Notes under the pieces: model-generated
What the model was told of the DNA's origin: nothing
What the model saw: the letters and a program-made list of their open reading frames with translations, nothing else
The model's database searches: none
Shown: in pieces, positions 1 through 7,179 of the stretch
How the letters are laid out: every line of letters begins with the position of its first letter
Numbering within the stretch: position 1 is the stretch's first letter
Made by a program: the position numbers and the translations under genes
NCBI RefSeq assembly: GCF_021648855.1
Contig: NZ_JAKJHX010000027.1
Coordinates: 1 to 23,301, forward strand
Origin: Tychonema litorale BBK16
GTDB lineage: Bacteria > Cyanobacteriota > Cyanobacteriia > Cyanobacteriales > Microcoleaceae
Direction: 5' to 3'
Length of the DNA: 23,301 bases

Positions 1-53
1 TGGCGAAGATATTTGGCGGGTCACTGCCTGAGAAAATAGCTCGATGCCTGGGA
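1..53 (+). rRNA. rrf: 5S ribosomal RNA, 3' part
   Basis: The first bases match the 3' third of cyanobacterial 5S rRNA: the GAAGATATTTGGCGGG segment, a short GC loop, and the conserved AAAATAGCTCGATGCC before the closing stem. The 5' two thirds lie outside the window. A terminator hairpin follows within 20 bases, as expected at the end of an rRNA operon. The exact 3' end (about 53) is estimated because the pairing 5' strand is not visible. Confidence 0.88.
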
Positions 54-70
54 TTCTATTCTCAATATAC

Positions 71-112
71 AAAGCTCCTTTCTGAAATACGGAAAGGGGC
101 TTTGTTGTTTTT
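71..112 (+). terminator. Rho-independent terminator of the rRNA operon
   Basis: A 12-bp stem (71-82 AAAGCTCCTTTC with 92-103 GAAAGGGGCTTT, one G-T wobble) with a 9-base loop is followed by GTTGTTTTT. It sits just after the 5S rRNA end and in the right orientation to stop that transcript. Confidence 0.85.
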
Positions 113-310
113 ACGGGTTTGTAACAAAGTACACTCAGGAATGAAAAATAAATAATTTAATAAATTACTCAGGTTGATGTAAGGCTCGATAATTCCATTT
201 TGGTAAGTATTCGTCAAAAACAATTTTCATAGTATAGTGGCTGCAAAAGTATCGTCAGGGAGGATTGTCCCAATTGTTGGCAGTCAAGAGCGCACCCGGA
301 AAATCGCCTC

Positions 311-340
311 ATATCAATTCCGGTTGCACCGGAATGATAT
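311..340. repeat. Inverted repeat upstream of the IS630-type fragment
   Basis: Arms ATATCAATTCCGGT (311-324) and ACCGGAATGATAT (328-340) pair over 13 bases with one bulged A around a TGC loop. It is the only structured element I see in the gene-free stretch 113-376. It lies 36 bases before the transposase fragment, so it may be a remnant of an element end or a hairpin limiting readthrough into the transposase; neither is proven. Confidence 0.5.
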
Positions 341-376
341 ACTGAAAGAGTGCAAAGAGCGCAACGAGGATAAGTC

Positions 377-841
377 ATGCCTAAACGCCTCAAGTTAGAG
401 CCTCATCAAACCTCTTCTGAGTTGTCTAAACTTTATCGTCAAGCATCAGACCCAATTGAACGGACACGCTACCAAATAATTTGGCTTTTGGCGACTGGAC
501 GAGTCACAGAAGATGTCGCGGATGTCACGGGTTACTGCCGTAACTCTATATATCGCTTAGTCCGTCGCTATAATCAATTAGGTGCACATGGGTTGAAAGA
601 CAAACGTCATCAACATCCGGGCACTTCACCTTTACTCTCTGTTGTAGAACAAGCACAACTGTTGCAAACTTTAAGAACTCCGACTGCTGATGGAGGATTA
701 TGGAACAGTCGTAAAGTTGCTGAGTGGATCAGTAATTTACTCGCTCGTCCAGTCAACGTACAAAGGGGTTGGGACTATCTACGTTCACCTGACGAAAAAG
801 CGTTAATTGCGCTCGCCAATAGTAATTGGAGTTTAGACTAA
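377..841 (+). pseudogene. IS630-family transposase, N-terminal fragment
   Basis: The 154-aa product matches the N-terminal DNA-binding half of IS630-type transposases. Residues about 10-80 form the helix-turn-helix region (RYQIIWLLATG, then VTGYCRNSIYRLVRRYNQLG) and the following GGLWNSRKVAEWISNLLARPV and RGWDYL segments are the winged-helix part. Family members continue after GWxYL into the DDE catalytic domain; here the frame runs into about 18 unrelated residues and stops, and no DDE domain follows in any frame I translated. This is therefore a truncated remnant and not the first half of a working frameshifted element. The ATG at 377 agrees with the usual MPKRL-type start and has GAGGATAA upstream. 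Confidence 0.85.
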
Positions 842-845
842 GCAA

Positions 846-1611
846 GTCAAAAAGTGCGATCGCCCAAAGACTGGCAAACGTCCATACAAGAACGGCAATG
901 GTTGCTGGCGATCAGCTATGAGGCTCAACCATAAGAGCGGTACCAGCGACCGTTAGCTTATGAATGCCTCGGCCAGGCAAAAGATGCCACCTTTGAACTA
1001 GCAGACGCGGTAATGACGACGCGCCACGTCTCATGCGCGAGGAGATTTGGCCCTCAATCCCTTGTTTCGGCGTGAGTGGTCGAGTGTCTATGAAGCATTA
1101 CAAGACTGTAGACCAGACCGAGAAAAATTGATGCAACTATACATCCAGCAGATGTCACAAGTAGAACGTCCAGTATTAGCGATCGATCATACGGCATGGT
1201 TAAGACCCCATGCACGTACCCTCAAAGAGCGTACCTACGAACATCAGCCCACGGCTTTACCTCACGGCATACCTGTTGGTATCGGTCAAGGATATAGTAC
1301 GATCGCACTGATACCTGAAAGTAGTGGCAGTTGGGCGCTGCCGTTAAGACACGAACGTATAACCAGTTGGGACAACCCAATCGGTAAAGGCGCCGGGCAA
1401 TTGGCACAAGTCTGTGAATATCTTCAGCATAGACCGATCGCCTTATTTGATAGTGAGTATGGGTGTGCACCTCTGGTAAAAGCCACCGCTGCGATCGCTG
1501 CTGATAAACTAATGCGTATTCGCTCCAATCGTTGCTTATGGTCAGCACCCCCAGCCTATACTGGTAGAGGACGGCCCAAAATTCACGGTCAACAGTTTAG
1601 ACTCAACTTAA
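846..1611 (+). pseudogene. DDE-superfamily transposase, frameshifted and truncated
   Basis: From about 1041 the frame encodes ALNPLFRREWSSVYEAL, then VLAIDHTAWLRPHA, GQGYSTIALIPESSGSWALP and RPIALFDSEYGCAPLV, segments typical of a cyanobacterial DDE-superfamily transposase family (DDE_5-like). The Asp residues in AIDHTAW and LFDSEYG are probable catalytic positions. The N-terminal part continues upstream in another frame (RPLAYECLGQAKDATFELADAV, about 944-1013), so there is a frameshift near 1020-1040, and a TAA at 932-934 interrupts that frame further upstream. Homology stops at 1607-1611, where an IS4-type remnant on the other strand begins. A TTG at 1047 opens the longest frame but is not the ancestral start. 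Confidence 0.8.
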
Positions 1612-1851
1612 TCATCTGGTTAATTCTGTTACTCCTGCTACGTCTCGCAATAGTAAACTTAACATTGCTGCCATCATTAATGGTAGTGTTAGAATTCTAT
1701 CTCTTAAATTTAGTTGGCGATAAAAAGTTTTTTGGGCAGCCATTGCCGGAATTAATAAATCTTCTAGGTGATTCGCGATCGCTTCATTTTCTACTTGGGG
1801 ACGATTTTTTTTCTTTGCATGATCTCGGTTGATTCGTTTTTTGCTAGTCAT
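1612..1851 (-). pseudogene. IS4-family transposase, N-terminal fragment
   Basis: The minus strand encodes MTSKKRINRDHAKKKNRP, ANHLEDLLIPAMAAQ, FYRQLNLRDRILTLPLMMAA and GVTELTR, matching the N-terminus of IS4-type transposases found in cyanobacteria. Only about 80 residues remain; the DDE catalytic domain is missing because the sequence ends at the junction with the neighbouring remnant near 1612. I chose the ATG at 1851 over an upstream TTG because MTSKKR is the usual start. Confidence 0.78.
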
Positions 1852-2036
1852 ACAGCGGTTCAATTATGGCTCAATTGCTTGCCCGGTCAAGGTTTCATCC
1901 TATTTTACCTCTTGGAAGTCTACCCCCTTGACAATTTGTACTTTTTCTTAACTTGTCACAAATGATCTATTTGGGTGAAAATTGCAATCTAGCACTTTTT
2001 TTCAGTATAACCGATAATTCATCAACTTATTCATTT

Positions 2037-3857
2037 TTAATTCCTTAGATTGTTTTGCCGCCATTTGGCATCGGCGCGTCTGTCTGTTTGCAATTCTAAG
2101 ACGCGAATACCGTTATTTGGTAGCAAACTTAATTTGTCTTTTAACTGCTCCCAATCGTCAATTATCTCGTGTTCCACCCTATAAGTTGCACACAACTGAG
2201 CAAAATTGATATGCTGCGGGGTGGCAAAAAATTCTTCAAATGGCGGGTCAAACTTGGCAACAGGCAACATTTCAAAAATCCCACCGCCGTTGTTATTAAT
2301 TAAAACAATTGTCAAATGACCAACAAATTTATATTTAATTAAAAAGCCGTTCGTATCGTGCAAAAGTGCTAAATCTCCTGTTAACAGGATACTGCTTTGA
2401 TTGTGGTGTGCAACTCCCATAGCTGTTGATAATGTGCCGTCTATGCCGTTAGCGCCGCGATTGAAAAAAGGTTTTATTTCTAAGTTATTCGGCTTCCAGA
2501 AAAACTCTACATCTCTGACGGGCATACTGTTAGAAATAAATATCGGTGTTCCTGCTGGCAAATTCTGGGAAAGCAGCCAAGAAATCTTGGGCTCGATGAT
2601 GTTGTTAATGGCTGATAATTTTTGGTCTATTGTTTGCCTGACTTGGGTTTCTGTGTTGTGCCAAAGTTGAAGGTATTCGTTAGGGCTAGAGGTTCTATCC
2701 CCTAACCCCCCCTTAAGAAGGGGGGGGACTTGAGTTAATAGAGTTGCGAGATTTTCTGGAGAGGTTCGCAGGTGAATTGCTTTGCCATGTAGGGGATCGA
2801 GGTTATGATGACTGGGGTCGATGATATATCGTTTTGGTTGGGTTTTGTCTAACCAGTTTCGCAGTTCTTTGCTTGTGGGTAAGTCTCCGATTTGAATGGC
2901 GATTTCTGGGGTTAATTTATGTGCTAATCCGCGGTTTCGTAGGATTAAATCATAGGTGGAAATTAGATGCGGGTTGAGTTTGGCGTAGTTTCTAAGTGGA
3001 GATAGTCCTTCTGCTAAAACTGGCCAGTTTAATAATTTTGACATTTGGGCGATCGCACTGCAATACTTCTCCGCAAACTGAGGCTGTGCAACTCCAGCAA
3101 TAATTATCCCTCTGCTGCATTGTTGCCATTTTTGGATTGTGGAATAAATAACTTGTATTGTGGTACGGGCATCTTGCCCGTCTCCTGAAATTGGGAAGCA
3201 AGATGCCTGCCCCATGATAGAGGTTTCTCCTGCAACAATCGGTTCTAATCCTGCAAAGAAATCTTCTGAATCAAACTGTATTTCTAAAGCTTCTACAGCA
3301 ATATCTGAAACTGGTACGAGTGGATCGCGAAAGGGGATATTGAGGTGAACGGGGCCGGGAGTGGGAAATTGCGATCGATCCCAAGCATAGATTATTGTCT
3401 GTCGCAAATATCCTAACATTGCTATTTCCGCAGAAGGTATGGCTAATTCGACTTGCCAGTTGGGATAATTGCCGTATATTTTCACTTGGTCTATCGCTTG
3501 CCCAGCGTGGCAATCGCGTAGTTCTGGAGGTCGATCCGCTGTGAATATTAGCAACGGAATTCGACTTTCCCTTGCTTCTATGATAGCAGGATAAAAGTTA
3601 GCTGCTGCGGTTCCAGATGTACAAATTAGTGCGGTTGGTAAACCAGATTTTTTTGCAATTCCTAATGCAAAAAAGCTGGCTGAACGTTCGTCTAAAATCG
3701 GAATACTTTCTATCTTGTTGTTTTGGGCAAAGGCTATTGTTAATGGTGCCGATCGCGAACCGGGACAAATGACGGCGGTAGTTAATCCCAGACGCTGCAA
3801 TGTTTCTGCTAATATTGAAGCCCAGAGAGTATTTGTGTTGCGGAAATCTATTGTCAT
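2037..3857 (-). CDS. menD: SEPHCHC synthase MenD with two in-frame repeat insertions
   Basis: MenD is a thiamine-diphosphate enzyme that joins isochorismate and 2-oxoglutarate to give 2-succinyl-5-enolpyruvyl-6-hydroxy-3-cyclohexene-1-carboxylate, the first committed step to phylloquinone/menaquinone. The N-terminal CPGSRSAPLTIAF and DERSASFF (the Glu being the expected cofactor-activating residue, about E57) and the C-terminal ThDP/Mg site GDLALLHDTNG...INNNGGGIFE (about 494-529) are all present. The ATG at 3857 is preferred to a TTG at 3878 because family members begin close to IDFRNTNT. At about 606 aa the protein is longer than typical. Two segments, roughly residues 214-235 and 377-386, are encoded by dispersed repeats (see 3161-3213 and 2699-2728). 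The core motifs are intact, so the enzyme is probably active. menF and menA lie nearby. Confidence 0.96.
   Translation of the reverse strand: MTIDFRNTNTLWASILAETLQRLGLTTAVICPGSRSAPLTIAFAQNNKIESIPILDERSASFFALGIAKKSGLPTALICTSGTAAANFYPAIIEARESRIPLLIFTADRPPELRDCHAGQAIDQVKIYGNYPNWQVELAIPSAEIAMLGYLRQTIIYAWDRSQFPTPGPVHLNIPFRDPLVPVSDIAVEALEIQFDSEDFFAGLEPIVAGETSIMGQASCFPISGDGQDARTTIQVIYSTIQKWQQCSRGIIIAGVAQPQFAEKYCSAIAQMSKLLNWPVLAEGLSPLRNYAKLNPHLISTYDLILRNRGLAHKLTPEIAIQIGDLPTSKELRNWLDKTQPKRYIIDPSHHNLDPLHGKAIHLRTSPENLATLLTQVPPLLKGGLGDRTSSPNEYLQLWHNTETQVRQTIDQKLSAINNIIEPKISWLLSQNLPAGTPIFISNSMPVRDVEFFWKPNNLEIKPFFNRGANGIDGTLSTAMGVAHHNQSSILLTGDLALLHDTNGFLIKYKFVGHLTIVLINNNGGGIFEMLPVAKFDPPFEEFFATPQHINFAQLCATYRVEHEIIDDWEQLKDKLSLLPNNGIRVLELQTDRRADAKWRQNNLRN
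2699..2728. repeat. C-run/G-run dispersed repeat inside menD
   Basis: Seven C, TT, AAG, AA and eight G form a near-perfect inverted repeat at 2706-2727. In the menD frame it encodes PPLLKGGLG, a peptide recurring wherever this cyanobacterial repeat sits in genes. It falls between conserved MenD segments and keeps the frame open. Confidence 0.8.
3161..3213. repeat. GCATCTTGCCCG-type dispersed repeat inside menD
   Basis: GTACGGGCATCTTGCCCGT (3163-3181) is followed after 13 bases by GCAAGATGCCTGCCC (3198-3212), giving an imperfect inverted repeat. In the menD frame it encodes MGQASCFPISGDGQDARTT, which does not resemble MenD. A related copy occurs in the oxoprolinase gene at 17985-18012. Confidence 0.75.
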
Positions 3858-3930
3858 TGCTAAATTTGAGTAGCTCAACTCTGTATTGTGCTAGGTTATT
3901 ATACCCAAATAATTGTCAGGATATATTTTT

Positions 3931-4227
3931 ATGATTCTTGAGGCGGTTGTGCTTAATGTTAAATCGGGCTGTGAGGGTGATTTTGAGATGGCTTTTAGAG
4001 AAGCTTCTAGTCTGATCGCATTTATAGATGGATATTTATCTCACGAACTTCATCGCTGCACAGAAGTTCAAGGAAAATATCTATTATTGGTGAGATGGGA
4101 AAATTTAGAAGCTCATACAATTAGATTTAGAAGTTCCCCTGAATATCAAGAGTGGAAAAGAATACTTCACCATTTTTACGATCCTTTTCCCATTGTAGAA
4201 CATTTTGAGGAGGTTAAAATTAATTAA
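3931..4227 (+). CDS. ABM-domain (antibiotic biosynthesis monooxygenase-like) protein
   Basis: A 98-aa protein with the layout of the ABM dimeric alpha-beta barrel fold: an opening strand (ILEAVVLNVKSG), a helix with FEMAFREASSLI, the GYLSHELHRC strand, the GKYLLLVRWENLEAH strand-turn and a closing FRSSPEYQEWKRILHHF helix. Families with this fold include heme-degrading enzymes, quinol monooxygenases such as YgiN, and enzymes of polyketide tailoring. The ATG at 3931 is chosen over a TTG at 3913. It starts 73 bases from the divergent menD start and converges on menF, so it sits inside a quinone-biosynthesis block. A role on naphthoquinols is plausible but not shown by the sequence. Confidence 0.85.
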   Translation: MILEAVVLNVKSGCEGDFEMAFREASSLIAFIDGYLSHELHRCTEVQGKYLLLVRWENLEAHTIRFRSSPEYQEWKRILHHFYDPFPIVEHFEEVKIN

Positions 4228-4253
4228 CATGACTTACGCACTCCAACCTTCAC

Positions 4254-4313
4254 AAACCGGGTTTTTACTGAATATTCGGGCTGCAACACGTCTTTTCGTA
4301 AAAAACCCGGTTT
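4254..4313. terminator. Inverted repeat between convergent ABM and menF genes
   Basis: AAACCGGGTTTTT (4254-4266) and AAAAACCCGGTTT (4301-4313) are perfect 13-bp complementary arms separated by 34 bases. The location between two converging genes and the T-rich arms fit a bidirectional terminator. The element, with the GACTTACGCA at 4231, is also a common cyanobacterial dispersed repeat, so it may have arrived as a repeat and been used as a terminator. Confidence 0.6.
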
Positions 4314-4338
4314 CTGGGCTGCCATTAAATTAGCTGAA

Positions 4339-5772
4339 CTAAACCAAAGCATTTAGAAGTGGTTGTAATTTGAGCTGAATTTCTGCTAGTTCTTTTTCCG
4401 GTTCAGAACCGGCAACAATACCCGCGCCAGCATAGAGTATAGCCCGATCGCCATCGATTAATGCCGATCGAATGCCGACGGCAAATTCCCCATTACCACC
4501 CGCATCTATCCAGCCGAGGGGTGCTGCGTACAGAGAGCGATCGCAACTTTCACACCGACGAATTTGCTGTAGGGCGATATCTCTCGGCACGCCTGCCACT
4601 GCTGGGGTTGGATGCAGTTGGGCTAAAATCTTTAATAAATAAATATCCGCCGGAATTTGAGCTGTGATTGGTGTCCACAAATGCTGAATGTTTGATAGTT
4701 GCAGCAGTCTCGGAAGTGGGGAAAGATTCGGATTTATACCGAGTTTAGAAAGGCGATCAACTATAAAATCAATCACAACTTGATGTTCTCTAATATCTTT
4801 TTCACTGTTCAATAAACCCTTCGCTAAATTAGCATCTTCTGCTTCCGTTTTCCCTCTCGGTGCTGAACCAGCTAAAGCATCTGTTGATAATTGATTATTG
4901 TGAATGCTAATTAAGCGTTCTGGACTGGCACCGATAAAGTTTTGACCTTTGCCGTTACTGGTTGAAAATACATAGCAACCTGGATAACTTAAGCGCAAGT
5001 TGTTCAATGAATCGATGGCACTAAAACTGGTTTGAGAAAGCACATTTATTGCTTGGGATAAAACAATCTTACTAAAATATTTAGACTCGATCAATTCTAA
5101 CGCAGACTTGACAGATGTTTTAAATTGATTGGCATCATTTACAGGTATTTGCTTGAAAGATATCGAATTATTGATATGATTAGTTAATTTAAGATATTTT
5201 CGAGAGGCAATTATATCAAAAGTTTGCCAAATATTTTCAGCAATATTTTTAACGTTGATATCTTTTTCTATCAGGGCATTCGCGACGAGGATGCAGCTAT
5301 CTTGTTGTCGAGAAATTTGCCATTTTGGTAAAAATATGGTAGCGGGCGGAAAGTAAGAATTCTCGTAGATGTTCTCATCAAAAAAAGAAAAGCTACAAAA
5401 AAAGTGAGGCCCGCTAAATGGCAATCGTTCTGTACCAATGGTAATTGTACTAGCAAGTGTGGAACGAATAAAGTTTTGAGCGGCGGCAAATCGATCGGTT
5501 CCTGCTACTGTGAGATGGATTGCCGAATCAAGGGCCGCAATTGCAAAACTTTTGCCTGAAAGCGAGTCTCTTTTTTCAAAGTAAAAGTGCCGCTGACAAG
5601 GTTCGGAAATCTCTTGCAGTACAGCTAGCGGATCGACGGTGGAAATCTCCTGAGAAATACTAACTATTTTTGTTTGATATTTGTCACTTAAAGACTGCTG
5701 GCAATTTAACAGAAACTGATGCAGTTGATTGCGGTCTTGCAAAAGATTAGCGCGGTGCGGTATTACAGTCAT
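4339..5772 (-). CDS. menF: Isochorismate synthase MenF
   Basis: MenF converts chorismate to isochorismate, the entry reaction of the phylloquinone/menaquinone branch. The C-terminal chorismate-binding domain (roughly residues 210-475) contains FSKIVLSQAINV with the expected general-base lysine, FIGASPERLISI, TDALAGSAPRGKT, the HLWTPITA and LHPTPAVAGVPR segments, and the GEFAVGIRSALIDG and YAGAGIVAGSEPEKEL motifs that bind Mg and the carboxylates. Its 477 aa is normal for cyanobacterial MenF. The domain could also suggest a salicylate or anthranilate synthase subunit, but the adjacent menD and menA make MenF much the best call. It starts with ATG and is divergent from menA across a 381-bp spacer. 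Confidence 0.95.
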   Translation of the reverse strand: MTVIPHRANLLQDRNQLHQFLLNCQQSLSDKYQTKIVSISQEISTVDPLAVLQEISEPCQRHFYFEKRDSLSGKSFAIAALDSAIHLTVAGTDRFAAAQNFIRSTLASTITIGTERLPFSGPHFFCSFSFFDENIYENSYFPPATIFLPKWQISRQQDSCILVANALIEKDINVKNIAENIWQTFDIIASRKYLKLTNHINNSISFKQIPVNDANQFKTSVKSALELIESKYFSKIVLSQAINVLSQTSFSAIDSLNNLRLSYPGCYVFSTSNGKGQNFIGASPERLISIHNNQLSTDALAGSAPRGKTEAEDANLAKGLLNSEKDIREHQVVIDFIVDRLSKLGINPNLSPLPRLLQLSNIQHLWTPITAQIPADIYLLKILAQLHPTPAVAGVPRDIALQQIRRCESCDRSLYAAPLGWIDAGGNGEFAVGIRSALIDGDRAILYAGAGIVAGSEPEKELAEIQLKLQPLLNALV

Positions 5773-6153
5773 GAAATCGAGAATAGCAGATTTGTCAGAT
5801 AGAGTGTGGGTTTGTCCGGCTAAAACCCCTATTTCGATCTAAGCACGGGAGGGCGATCGCCAAACATCGCTGTTCACGTTTTTTTCTATAATTGAGCTCT
5901 GTTGGGCAAATTAACAGACGAGACACCGATCGCACGAAACATTTAGACACAAAACTTTATATATCGATCGCCTAACTTCGGCAAAAGTCGATCGCCCCCA
6001 GAGGTTTACAGACGGTGTACTTGCGCTGTTTGAGTACCCCGACAGCGTCTCCATCAATGTCTCCCATCCACTTAACCTGATATAGAGTAGACTTTCTTCA
6101 CCAATAAAATTGTAAAATTACTACGCTGCTATCAATTGAATCAAGTTTGTATA
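5773..6153. other. Spacer between divergent menF and menA
   Basis: This 381-bp gene-free stretch must hold the promoters of menF (leftward) and menA (rightward). It contains a GCGATCGC octamer at 5853-5860 and three further CGATCGC-type cores between about 5934 and 5996. A TATAAT hexamer occurs at 5887-5892, but I see no good -35 partner at the usual distance. I found no convincing small ORF or RNA gene here. Confidence 0.5.
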
Positions 6154-7065
6154 ATGACAACAAAGTTAATTGAACGTCCAAATAGTAAACTGTGGCTAGC
6201 TGCAATCAAGCCACCCATGTACAGCGTTGCCGTCATTCCTATTTCAGTAGGAACTGCAATTGCTTTTGCCGAAACTCAAACGATTAACTCATCAATCTTT
6301 TTAACTTTTTTAATGTCAGCCATCTTAATTATAGCATGGCTGAATCTCACAAATGATGTATTTGACTCGGAAACAGGGATAGATAAAAATAAAGCACATT
6401 CCTTAGTTAACTTAACCGGAAATAAATCTTTGATTTTCTGGTTAGCCAATCTATTTTTAGCTCTCGGAGTGTCGGGAATCAGCGGTATTTCCTGGTGGCA
6501 AAAAGATCCAACAGTAATTTTGCTGGTAGTTTTGTGTTGCGCCCTTGGCTACACTTATCAGGGGCCACCTTTTCGTCTTGGCTATCAGGGTTTAGGGGAG
6601 TTTATCTGCTTTTTTACCTTCGGACCACTAGCACTCGCTGCTGCTTATTACAGTCAAACTCAAACTTGGTCTGCCACAAATTTTGCAGCTTCGATTATCG
6701 TGGGAATTACAACGAGTATTATCTTATTTTGTTCACACTTTCATCAAATTGCGGATGATTTAGCAGCGGGAAAAAAGTCGCCAATTGTTCGGATGGGTAC
6801 AAAAAAAAGTGCCCAGGTGTTGCAGAAGTTATGCAGTAGCATTTATGCTTTGACTGTGATGTTTGTGGCGTTGCGAATGTTCCCGATTTGGACGCTGTTG
6901 ATTTTTGGGAGTGTATTTTTTGCGATCGACCTTTGCCGCCATGTCACAAACTATCATGACCAACCCACACAAGTCAGCAACTCTAAGTTTATCGCAGTTA
7001 CCTTGCATTTTTCGAGCGGTTTGCTGCTGGCATTAGGGTTTGCTTTGTTAGCCCTGTCAAAGTGA
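6154..7065 (+). CDS. menA: 1,4-dihydroxy-2-naphthoate phytyl/polyprenyltransferase MenA
   Basis: MenA attaches the prenyl (phytyl) tail to DHNA in the membrane, giving the demethyl form of phylloquinone or menaquinone. The UbiA-family signatures are visible: the first Asp motif NDVFDSETGID (about residues 67-77) and a second in FHQIADDLAAGK (about 196-207), set among roughly eight to nine hydrophobic segments. Length is 303 aa from the ATG at 6154; a TTG at 6136 would only add six residues (NQVCI) not typical of the family. The RLGYQGLGEFICFFTFGPLA segment is characteristic of MenA among UbiA proteins. It is divergent from menF and converges on ilvA. Confidence 0.95.
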   Translation: MTTKLIERPNSKLWLAAIKPPMYSVAVIPISVGTAIAFAETQTINSSIFLTFLMSAILIIAWLNLTNDVFDSETGIDKNKAHSLVNLTGNKSLIFWLANLFLALGVSGISGISWWQKDPTVILLVVLCCALGYTYQGPPFRLGYQGLGEFICFFTFGPLALAAAYYSQTQTWSATNFAASIIVGITTSIILFCSHFHQIADDLAAGKKSPIVRMGTKKSAQVLQKLCSSIYALTVMFVALRMFPIWTLLIFGSVFFAIDLCRHVTNYHDQPTQVSNSKFIAVTLHFSSGLLLALGFALLALSK

Positions 7066-7112
7066 TTGCCGAGCTTAGTTTATAAGGCTTGCTTTAGAAA
7101 GATGACAGTCAG

Positions 7113-7146
7113 GTGTCCCTACCCCAAAATAATATTGTAGGGACAC
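7113..7146. terminator. Hairpin between convergent menA and ilvA
   Basis: GTGTCCCTAC (7113-7122) and GTAGGGACAC (7137-7146) are perfect 10-bp arms around an A/T-rich 14-base loop; imperfect pairing extends outward (GTCAGGTG with CACCTTGAC). The position between two converging genes suggests a bidirectional terminator, but there is no U-run directly after either arm and the sequence also resembles a dispersed repeat. Confidence 0.55.
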
Positions 7147-7179
7147 GACAATCACCTTGACAGGACTACCCAAAAACCC

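Larger units (their letters stand above)
300..1865. mobile_element. Cluster of degenerate insertion sequences
   Basis: Three transposase remnants of different families lie side by side: IS630 type (377-841, +), a DDE-superfamily type (846-1611, +) and IS4 type (1612-1851, -). None has a complete catalytic domain in one frame. The outer limits are approximate, since I could not identify terminal inverted repeats or target duplications with confidence. The cluster lies directly downstream of an rRNA operon, a place where insertions do little harm. Confidence 0.75.

Noticed and set aside
134..174. Short ACTCAGG direct repeat downstream of the 5S rRNA as a target duplication
   Set aside because: Seven bases flanking only about 30 AT-rich bases, with no element between them; likely chance.
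377..1832. IS630 orfA/orfB programmed-frameshift element
   Set aside because: The downstream frame belongs to a different transposase family, so the two frames are not halves of one IS630 protein.
1768..1965. 65-aa open frame on the plus strand
   Set aside because: It overlaps the IS4-type remnant in antisense, is rich in F/L from AT-rich DNA and matches nothing; no ribosome site.
6150..6155. TATAAT as menA promoter -10
   Set aside because: It overlaps the menA start codon, so it cannot be the -10 of a leadered menA transcript, and no -35 lies at the proper distance.
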